DNA from: JBLNDG01 sp050261415
Lineage (GTDB): Bacteria > Bacillota > Clostridia > Lutisporales > Lutisporaceae
DNA: 29,749 bases
NCBI GenBank assembly: GCA_050261415.1
Contig: JBLNDG010000111.1
Coordinates: forward strand, 1 to 29,749
Direction of reading: 5' to 3'
This document shows, one piece after another, positions 1 to 8,637 of this stretch (positions are counted from its first letter, which is position 1; the number at the start of each line of letters is the position of its first letter). Both the position numbers and the translations under genes were made by a program. The notes under the pieces were generated by a model. It was not told the DNA's origin and did not search any database. It saw only the letters and a list, made by a program, of their open reading frames with translations.

Positions 1-454
1 TGCAGGGCATGTCGGATTTGCAGAATCCATCAACATGATTGCTGACGCTATCGGCTGGAAGCTCAGTGATTTCAAACAATCAATGGAACCTATAGTAACT
101 AAGGTAGACAGGAAATCCCCGTATGGATTTGCCAAAGCAGGGGATGTTGCAGGCTGTGCGATGAAGGGCTACGGATATGTCGGCGGAGAACTCAAGATAG
201 AAATGGATCATCCGCAGCAGATAGAGCCACAGTTGGGCGGAACAGAAACAGGGGATTACATAGTAATAAAGGGTACCCCTAATGTTAATATGGCAAACAA
301 GCCGGAAATCCCCGGTGGAATCGGTACAATTGCTATGTGCGTAAATATGATTCCTCATGTTATAAACGCCAGACCGGGACTCAAGACCATGATTGATCTT
401 CCCGTACCAAGAGCTATTATGGGCGATATGAGGGATTTGATAGAAGAAGATTAA
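1..454 (+). CDS. 2,4-diaminopentanoate dehydrogenase paralogue, C-terminal part (cut by window start)
   Basis: The reading frame is open from base 2 to the TAA at 452-454 and is the C-terminal 150 or so residues of a longer protein that begins before the window. It aligns without gaps to the end of the complete Ord encoded downstream at 638-1687, sharing AGHVGFAES, DRKSPYGFA, HPQQIEP, IAMCVNMIPHVIN and LPVPRAIMGDM. By eye roughly two thirds or more of residues match. An internal ATG at 35 is not the true start, because the match to Ord continues upstream of it. The expected role is NAD(P)-dependent oxidation of 2,4-diaminopentanoate or a close relative. It is separated from the next gene by about 180 bases and a hairpin, so it may be a separate unit. 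The differences between copies are spread along the length, so the duplication is not recent. Confidence 0.85.
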   Translation, partial: AGHVGFAESINMIADAIGWKLSDFKQSMEPIVTKVDRKSPYGFAKAGDVAGCAMKGYGYVGGELKIEMDHPQQIEPQLGGTETGDYIVIKGTPNVNMANKPEIPGGIGTIAMCVNMIPHVINARPGLKTMIDLPVPRAIMGDMRDLIEED

Positions 455-465
455 TTCTGAACTTT

Positions 466-493
466 ACGGGGGACATAATTGCATGTCCCTCGT
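466..493 (+). other. Hairpin between the two ord copies
   Basis: ACGGGGGACAT (466-476) pairs with ATGTCCCTCGT (483-493) over 11 bp with one G-U pair and a 6-base loop. No clear U-tract follows, so it may be a weak terminator, an mRNA-stabilising 3' end or a processing site. The rest of the 455-637 gap is AT-rich and shows no convincing promoter to me. Confidence 0.5.
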
Positions 494-637
494 ATGTCTG
501 TAAAATTGAATATTAAAGCAGCCATGAAGTATTAATTATAAACAGCGCATTTATTATAAGGCAATATTGGTAATTCATATATATATTCAAACCAATGATT
601 GTACTACATTTACAACAGTAAAAGGAGAAGATAACAA

Positions 638-1687
638 TTGGAAAATGTAAAAGTAGCTATTTGGGGATTCGGAGCAATGGGCAGCGGAATGGCAAGAATG
701 CTTCTGACAAAACAGGGTGTTGATATTGTCGGAGTATGCGATATGCACCCGGAAAGAGTCGGAAAGAGCGTCTATGAAATTTTGGGTGTAAGCAGAGGAG
801 AAAGGCCGGAAGTTATTGTCAAGAATGACATTAATGAGGTTTTATCGGAAAAGGGCTGTGATATATGTCTGTGTGCAACCCATTCCTTTACCAAAAAAGC
901 ATTTCCTTTTCTGAAGCAAGCTTTGGAAAAGAAGGTAAACGTAATTTCTACAGCTGAAGAAATGTCATATCCGCAGGCACAGAACCCGAAATTGGCTGCT
1001 GAACTGGACAGAATTGCTAAAGAAAACGGTGTTACCATACTTGGAACAGGAATAAATCCGGGACTTATAATGGACCTTCTTGTCGTATGCTTGACAGGCT
1101 GCATGACTGATGTTAAGTATATTGAGGCAAAAAGGGTAAACAGCTTGTCGCCCTTCGGACCAGCAGTAATGGAGGAACAAGGTGTTGGAATAACAGTTGA
1201 TGAATTTGAAAAAGGTGTAAATGACGGTACCCTTGCAGGACATGTGGGATTTGCGGAGTCGGTAAGAATGATTGGTGATGCTGTAGGTTGGAATGTTGAA
1301 AAGTTTGAACAGCAGATGAAGCCTATAGTGACTTCTGTAGACAGGAAATCTCCGTATGGCTTCGCCGCAGCAGGAAATGTGGCAGGTGTAAATATGACAG
1401 GGCAAGGGTATGTTGACGGAGAGATAAAGATAGATATGATACATCCCCAGCAGATAGAGCCCGAAATGGAAGGAACACATACTGGAGATTATATAACAAT
1501 AAAAGGAACGCCTGAAGTAAATATGTCGATAAAACCGGAAGTTGAGGGCGGCCTTGGAACAATAGCAATGTGTGTAAATATGATTCCCCATGTAATAAAT
1601 TCCGAACCGGGGTTGAAAACTATGATTGACTTACCGGTGCCAAGGGCAATTATGGGCGATATGAGAAAGTTTATTAAGAGAAAATAA
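638..1687 (+). CDS. ord: 2,4-diaminopentanoate dehydrogenase
   Basis: It oxidatively deaminates 2,4-diaminopentanoate to 2-amino-4-oxopentanoate with NAD(P)+ in the cytoplasm, the third step of clostridial ornithine fermentation. The 349-residue product opens with a Rossmann dinucleotide site, IWGFGAMGSGM (residues 8-18), and the strand ending VGVCD (32-36). The C-terminal half carries DRKSPYGFA and HPQQIEP. The start is taken as TTG at 638, because AAAGGAG at 621-627 is well spaced from it and the nearby ATG is out of frame. The assignment rests on the dehydrogenase fold and on position directly before ortA, ortB, oraS and oraE, the order known from Clostridium sticklandii. A diverged second copy lies upstream. 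Confidence 0.92.
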   Translation: MENVKVAIWGFGAMGSGMARMLLTKQGVDIVGVCDMHPERVGKSVYEILGVSRGERPEVIVKNDINEVLSEKGCDICLCATHSFTKKAFPFLKQALEKKVNVISTAEEMSYPQAQNPKLAAELDRIAKENGVTILGTGINPGLIMDLLVVCLTGCMTDVKYIEAKRVNSLSPFGPAVMEEQGVGITVDEFEKGVNDGTLAGHVGFAESVRMIGDAVGWNVEKFEQQMKPIVTSVDRKSPYGFAAAGNVAGVNMTGQGYVDGEIKIDMIHPQQIEPEMEGTHTGDYITIKGTPEVNMSIKPEVEGGLGTIAMCVNMIPHVINSEPGLKTMIDLPVPRAIMGDMRKFIKRK

Positions 1688-1702
1688 AGGAGTGTTGCTA
1701 CA

Positions 1703-2014
1703 ATGAGCGAAGCAAAAAAAGGAGACTGGGTACAAATACACCAGATTGTACTTAAACCTGAAGAGAGGGCTCCCCAGGTTCCTGACGATACCAAAAAGGT
1801 ACCTCTGGAGCTTTGGGTAAAGGGCATAGCCCTTCACGATGCAGAAATTGGTGAGACAATTGAGGTTGTAACCACAACAGGGAGAAAGGTAAAAGGGGAA
1901 CTTACAGCTGTAAACCCCAGATATATTCATGACTTCGGTAATTTTGTACCTGAGCTTTTGAAGGTAGATATGCAGCTTAAGGAAATCCTTTACGGAGGTG
2001 GTTCAAATGAGTAG
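1703..2014 (+). CDS. ortA: 2-amino-4-oxopentanoate thiolase, alpha subunit
   Basis: This is the small subunit (103 residues) of the two-part thiolase that cleaves 2-amino-4-oxopentanoate with CoA to acetyl-CoA and alanine. The sequence is compact and beta-rich, with the start KKGDWVQIHQIVL and the later segments VPLELWVKG and NPRYIHDFG. No catalytic motif can be named with confidence, so identity comes from length, sequence character and position between ord and ortB. The start ATG has AAGGAG about ten bases upstream. Its 3' end overlaps the ortB start by eight bases, which suggests translational coupling and equal production of the two subunits. Confidence 0.9.
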   Translation: MSEAKKGDWVQIHQIVLKPEERAPQVPDDTKKVPLELWVKGIALHDAEIGETIEVVTTTGRKVKGELTAVNPRYIHDFGNFVPELLKVDMQLKEILYGGGSNE

Positions 2015-3428
2015 AGACATGTCTTACGTAGCCGTAATGGGACGGAAAAACGAGATAATGAAAAAGGCAATAGGAATAGACTACACTGTATTTGAATCAG
2101 GAAGTATTTCCTTTGATTACGAGAGAATGATGAGGGAAGCCGGTTATACACTGGAAGAAATACAACGGATACAAACCGAAACCAGCGTAGGAAATACTCC
2201 TATAATTGAGCTCAGGAATCTTACTGAGCTTGCAAGAAAGGTAGCTCCGAAGGGAAAAGGCGCAAGAATATTTGTAAAGGATGAAGCTGCAAATCCCTCG
2301 GGAAGCTTTAAGGCAAGAAGAGCTGCCAATGCAGTGTATCACGCCAAGAAGAACGGTTACAAGGGAGTAATCGCAGCAACAAGCGGAAACTATGGTGCAG
2401 CAGTGGCATCACAGGCTGCTATGAGAGGCCTGAAATGTATAATTGTTCAGGAATGCTATGACAGCAGGATGGTCGGGCAGCCGGAAATTCTGGAGAAGCA
2501 GCGCGTATGCGAAGCTTATGGCGCTGAGGTAGTTCAGCTTTCCGTAGGACCGGAGCTTTTCTATACATTCCTTGCATTGCTTGAAGAAACAGGCTATTTC
2601 AATGCATCCTTATACACACCCTTTGGAATTGCAGGGGTAGAAACTCTTGGCTATGAGCTTTCAATGCAGTTCAGAGAAAAGCTCGGAAAGGATCCAGACA
2701 AGGTTGTTATTACCCATGCAGGAGGAGGCAATGTTACAGGAACTGCCAGAGGCCTCATAAAAGCCGGCGCAAAGGATGTTGAAGTTGTTGGAGCAAGTGT
2801 TGACCTTTCAGGGCTGCATATGGCTTCCGACAAGGACTTTAACCGGAAATCCTTTACAACGGGTCATACAGGTTTCGGTATTCCATTTGCCACATGGCCT
2901 GACAGGGCTGATGTTCCAAGAAACGCAGCAAGACCTTTACGGTATTTGGACAGATATGTGCTTGTAAGGCAAGGCGAGGTATTCTACATCACAGAAGCGC
3001 TTTCGGTACTGGAGGGTATTGAAAGAGGGCCTGCAGGAAACACTTCCCTTACAGCTGCTTTCGCCCTTGCTCAGGAAATGGATAGGGACCAGATAATAGT
3101 AGTGCAGGAGACCGAATACACAGGTGCAGGAAAGCACCCGATGCCTCAATTAAGCTTTGCAAAGGAAAACGGTATTGAAGTAATGTTTGGAGAGCCGGAT
3201 GAGGAAGTACCGGGCAAAAACATTATATTACCGACACATCCGTCAAAAATTAAGGTAAGAGACTTTGACCTCAACAAAGCAAGGACATCCTATATAAAGA
3301 ATTGTATCAGCAATTACAAGGTAAACGAAGTTACAAAAGAAGACCTGGAATTCCTGATTAAAGACACAAAGTCCGACGAAAGCTTTGTAAAGAATGTGCT
3401 TGATGAATTGAATGTTAAATTAAAATAA
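2007..3428 (+). CDS. ortB: 2-amino-4-oxopentanoate thiolase, beta subunit (PLP-dependent)
   Basis: This is the large, PLP-binding subunit of the OrtAB thiolase. Unlike ordinary thiolases it is related to threonine synthase and other fold-type II PLP enzymes. The sequence shows GNTPIIELR near residue 62, NPSGSFKARRA with the likely Schiff-base lysine at Lys102, SGNYGAAVASQ after it, and the glycine-rich phosphate loop THAGGGNVTGTARG. ATG 2007 is preferred over GTG 1998 because GGAGGTGG (1994-2001) is correctly spaced for it and overlaps the GTG. The product is 473 residues. The start lies inside the last codons of ortA, and oraS follows after about 20 bases with its own GGAGG. Confidence 0.92.
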   Translation: MSRDMSYVAVMGRKNEIMKKAIGIDYTVFESGSISFDYERMMREAGYTLEEIQRIQTETSVGNTPIIELRNLTELARKVAPKGKGARIFVKDEAANPSGSFKARRAANAVYHAKKNGYKGVIAATSGNYGAAVASQAAMRGLKCIIVQECYDSRMVGQPEILEKQRVCEAYGAEVVQLSVGPELFYTFLALLEETGYFNASLYTPFGIAGVETLGYELSMQFREKLGKDPDKVVITHAGGGNVTGTARGLIKAGAKDVEVVGASVDLSGLHMASDKDFNRKSFTTGHTGFGIPFATWPDRADVPRNAARPLRYLDRYVLVRQGEVFYITEALSVLEGIERGPAGNTSLTAAFALAQEMDRDQIIVVQETEYTGAGKHPMPQLSFAKENGIEVMFGEPDEEVPGKNIILPTHPSKIKVRDFDLNKARTSYIKNCISNYKVNEVTKEDLEFLIKDTKSDESFVKNVLDELNVKLK

Positions 3429-3448
3429 TAATGTGGAGGGATTAGCCA

Positions 3449-3799
3449 ATGAAACGTGCTGATGATTTCGAGGTAAGAAGAAAGCATCTTGAAGGCCTTA
3501 ATGATGAAGGACTCAAGAAAAGGTTCTGGGAGCTTGCAGAAAAAATAGTAGAACCGATGCTGGAAATCGGTTATAAAAACACAACACCCGCAATTGAAAG
3601 AAGTATACTTCTGCGTATGGGTTTTTCAAGCTTGGAAGTAAAACCTATAGTTGAGGGAGTTATGAAAAAGGGCTTAATGGGAAAAGGTGCTGGCAACGTT
3701 GTATGGAGACTTTCAAAGAAGCTTGGCGTTTCAGTAAGAGAAGCCGGTTTAGCACTTGCAGACGGCAAATACTGGGACGAAGTTGAAAAATTGTTTTAA
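3449..3799 (+). CDS. oraS: D-ornithine 4,5-aminomutase, small subunit
   Basis: The 116-residue, mostly helical protein is the accessory subunit of the adenosylcobalamin- and PLP-dependent mutase that moves the terminal amino group of D-ornithine to C4, giving 2,4-diaminopentanoate. It carries the family-like stretches DDFEVRRKHL, LEIGYKNTTPAIERS and GAGNVVWRLSKK. The length agrees with the known S subunit of about 120 residues. GGAGGG precedes the ATG, and oraE starts 14 bases after its stop, so the two subunits are certainly co-transcribed. It has no catalytic cofactor site of its own in known complexes. Confidence 0.93.
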   Translation: MKRADDFEVRRKHLEGLNDEGLKKRFWELAEKIVEPMLEIGYKNTTPAIERSILLRMGFSSLEVKPIVEGVMKKGLMGKGAGNVVWRLSKKLGVSVREAGLALADGKYWDEVEKLF

Positions 3800-3813
3800 A
3801 GGAGGGGAAACAG

Positions 3814-6006
3814 ATGAAATTGGATCCGAATAAAAAGCTTGATATAAAGGAATTGTTAAAAGACCTTGAAAGCTATAGGCCCAGGAGAAGAGGCTGGCAC
3901 TGGAGAGAAGGAAGAAACGAAAAAAGGATTATCGGGGATTTTGAATATCATGAAACTTCGGAAGGCTTAAAAAACTATGTTCCCCTTCCGGGAAGCAGAG
4001 GTTTTAATTACATCGATCCTCAGCCGGATTGCATTATTACTACAGAAATTGCTTCAGGTAGATTCGAGGATGATATAAGAAGAATGAGAATGGCTGCATG
4101 GCACGGTGCAGACCACATAATGGTTATAAGAACTGCAGGACAGTCCCATATTGACTCTCTTATTGAAGGCACAACTCAGGGTATAGGCGGTATTGCCGTT
4201 ACAAGAAAGCAGTGCAGGGCTACCAGAAAAGCTCTTGATATGATAGAGGATGAAGTTGGAAGACCGATTAACTTCCACTCCTACGTATCAGGTGTTGCAG
4301 GGCCTGACATTGCTGTAATGTTTGCTGAAGAAGGAGTTAATGGGGCACATCAGGACCCGCAATACAACGTCCTTTACAGGAATGTAAATATGGTAAGAAG
4401 CTTTACCGATGCCTGCGAAGCTAAAAAGATAATGACCTGGGCAGATATGCTTCAGATTGATGGAGCACACAATGCCAATGCTACAGCCATGAAAGCATGG
4501 AAGGTCAGACCAGAACTTATGGTACAGCATGCCATAAACAGCATATTCTCAAGAAAGATCGGGATGAAGCCTGAGAACATAGCACTTTCAACAGTGCCGC
4601 CAACTGCACCTCCGGCTCCTCGTATGAGAATCGACCTGCCCTATGCAGTAGCACTCAGGGATTTCTTCTCTGATTATAAAATGAGAGCACAGCAGAATAC
4701 AAAATATATGGAATCAGACATGAGGGAGGCAACGGTTACACATACCCTTGACCTTATGATCTCAAGACTTACAAGTGCCGACATACAGTCGACAATTACT
4801 CCCGATGAGGGAAGAAACGTACCGTGGCATTATAACAATATAGCAGCAATCAGTACAGCTAAACAAGCCCTTAACGGCATGGACGGGCTTCGTGAGATGG
4901 TAAAGTTGGACAGGGAAGGACCTCTTGGCGACGAAGTAAGAGAGCTTAAGGAAAGAGCAGTGCTTTTCATGGAGGAAATCCTTGAAGTAGGTGGATACTT
5001 CAAAGCTGTAGAAAACGGATTCTTCATAGACAGCGGCTATTATCCGGAAAGAAACGGAGATGGAATACCAAGACAGATAGACGGCGGTATCGGCGTAGGC
5101 ATGATATTTGAAAGGGACAAGGATTACTTTGCACCGGTTTCCGTTCACTATGGCTACAATAATATTCCGGCTGAATTCAAGAAGGCTTCTGATGCAATAG
5201 GCGGAGATACCTTCGAGGATCCTTCAAAGATAATATATGTCGATGAGCTTGATGAATACGATAATGTTAATAACAGGCTCAAGGATTTGGATAAATACTA
5301 CGATACAAACATCGTAAAACCTGAGGTTGAGTGGAGAGCAGACGGTATTGTTGCTACGACAATATTCCTGCCTCTTGATGAAAGAACTGCTGAGTTTGCT
5401 GCTATCAAGTGCGGTGAAAAGCTTGGACTAGAAGATGTAACAGTCGTTCATAAGCAGTGTATGCATCCTTCGGAAGGAACCCTTGTCGAGATAAAAGGAA
5501 AGGTAAAGTTCGATATAGATATTAATGAACTTGTAATTCCTGTAAAAATACCGGTGCTTTCAGCGGAAGAAATAAGGAAAGACATCGAAGCCAAGCCTAT
5601 GTTCGTTGTAGCAGCTACTGTTGGTGAAGACGAACACTCGGTAGGAATGAAAGAAACTCTGGATATCAAGCATGGAGGAATTGAAGGGTTCGGTATAAAA
5701 TATCTTTATCTCGGAACTTCATGCCCGGTCGAAAAACTTGTGGACGCTGCTATTGAAACAAATGCGGATGCAATACTTGCAAGCACCATAATCACTCATG
5801 ACGATGTTCATACAAAGAACATGAGAAAGCTTCACGAGCTTTGCGTAGAGAAGGGTATAAGAGATAAAGTAATGATTGTTGTAGGCGGTACACAGGTTAC
5901 AAATGAAATAGCGGTCGAAGCAGGTATGGACGCAGGCTTCGGCAGAGGTACCCATGGAATAGATGTAGCAAGCTTCTTAGTCAAGAGAAGAAGGGAAAAG
6001 CAATAA
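3814..6006 (+). CDS. oraE: D-ornithine 4,5-aminomutase, large catalytic subunit (B12 and PLP)
   Basis: The 730-residue catalytic subunit contains a PLP-binding TIM-barrel portion followed by a C-terminal B12-binding Rossmann domain. The base-off cobalamin motif D-x-H-x-x-G is visible as Asp606, His608 and Gly611. Eleven residues after the histidine lies Lys619, in DIKHGG, which matches the lysine that holds PLP in the resting enzyme of the C. sticklandii homologue (His618 and Lys629 there). The later VVGGTQV and GFGRGTHG fit the end of a B12 domain. AAGGAGGGG gives a strong ribosome binding site. The next gene begins two bases after the stop. The enzyme works in the cytoplasm and needs reactivation when cobalamin is oxidised. 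Confidence 0.95.
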   Translation: MKLDPNKKLDIKELLKDLESYRPRRRGWHWREGRNEKRIIGDFEYHETSEGLKNYVPLPGSRGFNYIDPQPDCIITTEIASGRFEDDIRRMRMAAWHGADHIMVIRTAGQSHIDSLIEGTTQGIGGIAVTRKQCRATRKALDMIEDEVGRPINFHSYVSGVAGPDIAVMFAEEGVNGAHQDPQYNVLYRNVNMVRSFTDACEAKKIMTWADMLQIDGAHNANATAMKAWKVRPELMVQHAINSIFSRKIGMKPENIALSTVPPTAPPAPRMRIDLPYAVALRDFFSDYKMRAQQNTKYMESDMREATVTHTLDLMISRLTSADIQSTITPDEGRNVPWHYNNIAAISTAKQALNGMDGLREMVKLDREGPLGDEVRELKERAVLFMEEILEVGGYFKAVENGFFIDSGYYPERNGDGIPRQIDGGIGVGMIFERDKDYFAPVSVHYGYNNIPAEFKKASDAIGGDTFEDPSKIIYVDELDEYDNVNNRLKDLDKYYDTNIVKPEVEWRADGIVATTIFLPLDERTAEFAAIKCGEKLGLEDVTVVHKQCMHPSEGTLVEIKGKVKFDIDINELVIPVKIPVLSAEEIRKDIEAKPMFVVAATVGEDEHSVGMKETLDIKHGGIEGFGIKYLYLGTSCPVEKLVDAAIETNADAILASTIITHDDVHTKNMRKLHELCVEKGIRDKVMIVVGGTQVTNEIAVEAGMDAGFGRGTHGIDVASFLVKRRREKQ

Positions 6007-6007
6007 A

Positions 6008-7360
6008 ATGAAGATTAATGTACTGGTAGCTGAAATAGGAAGCACCACTACAGTAGTTAACGCCTTTGACAGGATAATGAGCCCTTGCCCGGAATTTGTC
6101 GGGCAGGGGCAAGCCCCTACTTCGGTACTTGACGGCGATGTCACCATCGGACTTAAGGGTGCTGTGGAGGATTTGAGGAAAAACATTGGCGTTAGTGATA
6201 TTGAATGGGAGGAATTCCTTGCCACAAGCAGTGCAGCCGGAGGACTCAGAATGACTGTTCACGGGCTTGTGTATGACATGACGGTAAGAGCTGCAAAGGA
6301 AGCCGCATTAGGCGCAGGAGCTATTTTGAAGCATACTACCGCCGGGAAGCTTCGAAGGACGGATCTGAAAAGAATTGAAGAAATAAGGCCGAATATAATA
6401 CTTGTTGCCGGAGGAGTTGATTACGGAGAAAGGGAAACTGCGCTGCACAATTTTGAAATGATAGCATCGATGGGACTTAAAATTCCCGTAATATATGCCG
6501 GTAATGTAGAGAACCAGGAAGAAGTAAGGCTGATTGGGGAAGAAACAGGAGTAAACCTTTATTGCGTAGAAAATGTATACCCCAAGGTTGATATGCTTAA
6601 TGTAGAGCCCACAAGGAGTGTTATACAGAAGGTTTTTGAAGAGCATATCATTCATGCCCCCGGAATGACAACGGTAAGGGAAATGGTAAATGGGCCGATA
6701 ATACCTACACCCGGTGCCGTTATGGAGACAGCGAAGCTTTTGAAGGAGTATCTCGGAGACCTTGTAGTATTCGACGTAGGAGGAGCTACGACAGATGTAC
6801 ATTCTGTCACTGAAGGCTCGGAAGAGATAAACAGAATACTTATAAGCCCTGAACCGGAAGCAAAAAGGACGGTTGAAGGAGACCTGGGAGTATACGTAAA
6901 CCTTGCGCATATAGTGGAAAAGATTGGCTTAGAAAATCTAAAAAAAGAGTTTCCAGATGCTGAAGACCTTATAAAAAATGCAAAACCAATACCCCAGACG
7001 GACAGGGAAAAACAGTTTATTGAAAGACTGACAAAAGAAGCCGTACTCACCTCTCTGGAACGGCATGCAGGAACATTGAGGTATTTATATGGGCCTACAG
7101 GGAAAAAGACTGTAGCTGAAGGTAAGGATTTGACAAACATCAAGTTTATTATCGGCACAGGAGGAGCCCTAACAAGGCTTCCCGACAGGGTAGGCATACT
7201 GGAGGAAGTGGGAAGGCACAGTAAAGGTATTGAACTCTTCCCTGGCAAGAATTCAAAGATACTAATCGATAACCATTACATCATGGCTTCTTTGGGAGTG
7301 CTGTCAAAAAGGTTTCCGGAGGCAGCGCTTGAATTAATGAAGTCAAGCATGGGCATTTAA
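6008..7360 (+). CDS. GlmL/MutL-family ATPase, probable aminomutase reactivator
   Basis: The 450-residue protein belongs to the GlmL/MutL group of ASKHA-fold ATPases (not the mismatch-repair MutL) found beside B12-dependent glutamate and ornithine mutases. The N-terminal phosphate-1 loop reads AEIGSTTTVVNAFD, and a second phosphate loop FDVGGATTDVHS starts near Asp256. ILVAGGVDYGE and FIIGTGGAL also fit the ASKHA fold. The start follows oraE by only two bases with a weak Shine-Dalgarno, so translation is probably coupled. The inferred role is ATP-driven replacement of damaged cobalamin in OraSE; family membership is well supported, the exact activity is inference from position. Confidence 0.85.
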   Translation: MKINVLVAEIGSTTTVVNAFDRIMSPCPEFVGQGQAPTSVLDGDVTIGLKGAVEDLRKNIGVSDIEWEEFLATSSAAGGLRMTVHGLVYDMTVRAAKEAALGAGAILKHTTAGKLRRTDLKRIEEIRPNIILVAGGVDYGERETALHNFEMIASMGLKIPVIYAGNVENQEEVRLIGEETGVNLYCVENVYPKVDMLNVEPTRSVIQKVFEEHIIHAPGMTTVREMVNGPIIPTPGAVMETAKLLKEYLGDLVVFDVGGATTDVHSVTEGSEEINRILISPEPEAKRTVEGDLGVYVNLAHIVEKIGLENLKKEFPDAEDLIKNAKPIPQTDREKQFIERLTKEAVLTSLERHAGTLRYLYGPTGKKTVAEGKDLTNIKFIIGTGGALTRLPDRVGILEEVGRHSKGIELFPGKNSKILIDNHYIMASLGVLSKRFPEAALELMKSSMGI

Positions 7361-7380
7361 CTGAAAGTGAGGGATGAATA

Positions 7381-8442
7381 ATGCGCTATCCTGCAATAGT
7401 GGTTGATACCGGTAAACTCAAGCATAATACTGCGGTAATGATGGATAAGGCTGAAAAGCACGGAATAGATATAGTTCCGGTAACAAAGGTATACTGTGGC
7501 AATCCTGAAATTGCAAAAGCTTCAGTAGAAGCAGGAGCTAAAATGCTGGCAGATTCCAGGATAGAGAATATCATTAAGTTAAAAAATCTTGAAGTTCCTA
7601 AGATGTTGCTCAGAATACCTATGCTTTCACAAATTGATGAGATAGTGGAATATGTTGACATCAGCCTTAATTCAGAATATGAAGTGATTAAGGCCCTTTC
7701 AGAAAAAGCTTTGGGAAAAGGCAAGGTCCATAAGGTATTACTTATGGTTGACCTGGGTGATTTGAGGGAAGGGGTATGGTATGAAAATGCAGTTGAGTTT
7801 GCAGGCAAGCTATTGGAGCTTAAGGGTATAAAGCTTGCCGGCATTGGAACTAACCTTACCTGCTACGGCGCTGTGATTCCAAGCAGCAAAAACTTAGGGC
7901 TGCTTGTTTCTATCGCAGAGCAAATAGAAAAGAAATACAATATAAAGCTGGATATAATCTCCGGAGGAAATTCCAGCAGCATACACCTGTTGAACAAGAA
8001 CGAAGTACCGAAGGGCATAAACCAGCTTCGCCTTGGGGAGTCAATTGTTTTGGGTAATGAGACTGCTTACAGTGAAAGAATTGAGGGAACCTACGGGGAT
8101 GTATTCACTTACATGGCAGAGATCATAGAGCTTAAGGAAAAACCATCTGTTCCTGTCGGAGAAACCGGAGTCGATGCCTTTGGCGAAAAACCTGTATATA
8201 CGGATCGCGGGATTAGAAAAAGGGCAATTGTCGCTTCAGGAAGGCAGGACATTAAACTGGATGGATTAATACCCAGGGATAAGGATGCGATAGTCCTGGG
8301 TGCCAGCAGTGATCACCTGATTATTGATGTCAGCGACTGCAAGAAAGAGTATAAAGTCGGGGACATATTGGAATTTGACATGAGTTATGGTGCTCTGCTT
8401 GCTGCGTTTACATCAGAATATGTAAATAAAGTTATAAAATAA
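7381..8442 (+). CDS. orr: Ornithine racemase (alanine racemase-fold PLP enzyme)
   Basis: It converts L-ornithine to D-ornithine, the form used by OraSE, and is the last gene of the operon. The 353-residue protein is of the alanine racemase N-terminal fold: PAIVVDTGKLKHN at the start, the PLP lysine in VTKVYCG (Lys36), a glycine- and serine-rich phosphate site SGGNSSS, and LRLGESIVLG. It is close to the length of the known enzyme. GAGGG sits about six to ten bases before the ATG, and the gap after the previous stop is about 20 bases. Broad-specificity amino-acid racemases share this fold, so the ornithine preference rests mainly on the operon. A long hairpin begins 16 bases after the stop. Confidence 0.88.
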   Translation: MRYPAIVVDTGKLKHNTAVMMDKAEKHGIDIVPVTKVYCGNPEIAKASVEAGAKMLADSRIENIIKLKNLEVPKMLLRIPMLSQIDEIVEYVDISLNSEYEVIKALSEKALGKGKVHKVLLMVDLGDLREGVWYENAVEFAGKLLELKGIKLAGIGTNLTCYGAVIPSSKNLGLLVSIAEQIEKKYNIKLDIISGGNSSSIHLLNKNEVPKGINQLRLGESIVLGNETAYSERIEGTYGDVFTYMAEIIELKEKPSVPVGETGVDAFGEKPVYTDRGIRKRAIVASGRQDIKLDGLIPRDKDAIVLGASSDHLIIDVSDCKKEYKVGDILEFDMSYGALLAAFTSEYVNKVIK

Positions 8443-8457
8443 AAAAGATATTTTATA

Positions 8458-8527
8458 AGCAGCCATGCTATAGATGGGCATCTTATAGAAAAATTTCTAT
8501 ACCAATGCCAACCTATACATGGCTGCT
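8458..8527 (+). repeat. Long near-perfect hairpin after the ornithine operon
   Basis: AGCAGCCATG plus TATAG (8458-8473, one bulged C) pairs with CTATACATGGCTGCT (8513-8527) over 15 bp. Inside it GGCAT (8477-8481) pairs with ATGCC (8505-8509), and TATAGAAA (8484-8491) pairs with TTTCTATA (8494-8501). The structure spans 70 bases and is followed by a loosely U-rich stretch. It could terminate the ornithine operon, but it is much longer than a usual terminator and may be a small inverted-repeat element or structured RNA. Confidence 0.6.
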
Positions 8528-8637
8528 CTTGTTTTAGGGTGTTTTTATATTGGTAATATATTGGATGTACTAGAATTATTTATCTTTTAATTTACCCCCA
8601 TATGATATAAAATGAAATATGGGAGGTGTGGTCACAA

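Noticed and set aside
965..1591. Long minus-strand open frame of about 208 codons opposite ord
   Set aside because: It is the antisense shadow of a well-supported gene, with no ribosome site and a composition unlike real proteins.
6087..6120. GC-rich palindromic stretch inside the mutase-reactivator gene, like a dispersed repeat
   Set aside because: It encodes PEFVGQGQAPT, which is normal conserved N-terminal sequence of this ATPase family, so there is no insertion.
6308..7248. Two long minus-strand open frames opposite the mutase-reactivator gene
   Set aside because: Both lie fully inside a conserved plus-strand gene and have no recognisable motif or ribosome site.
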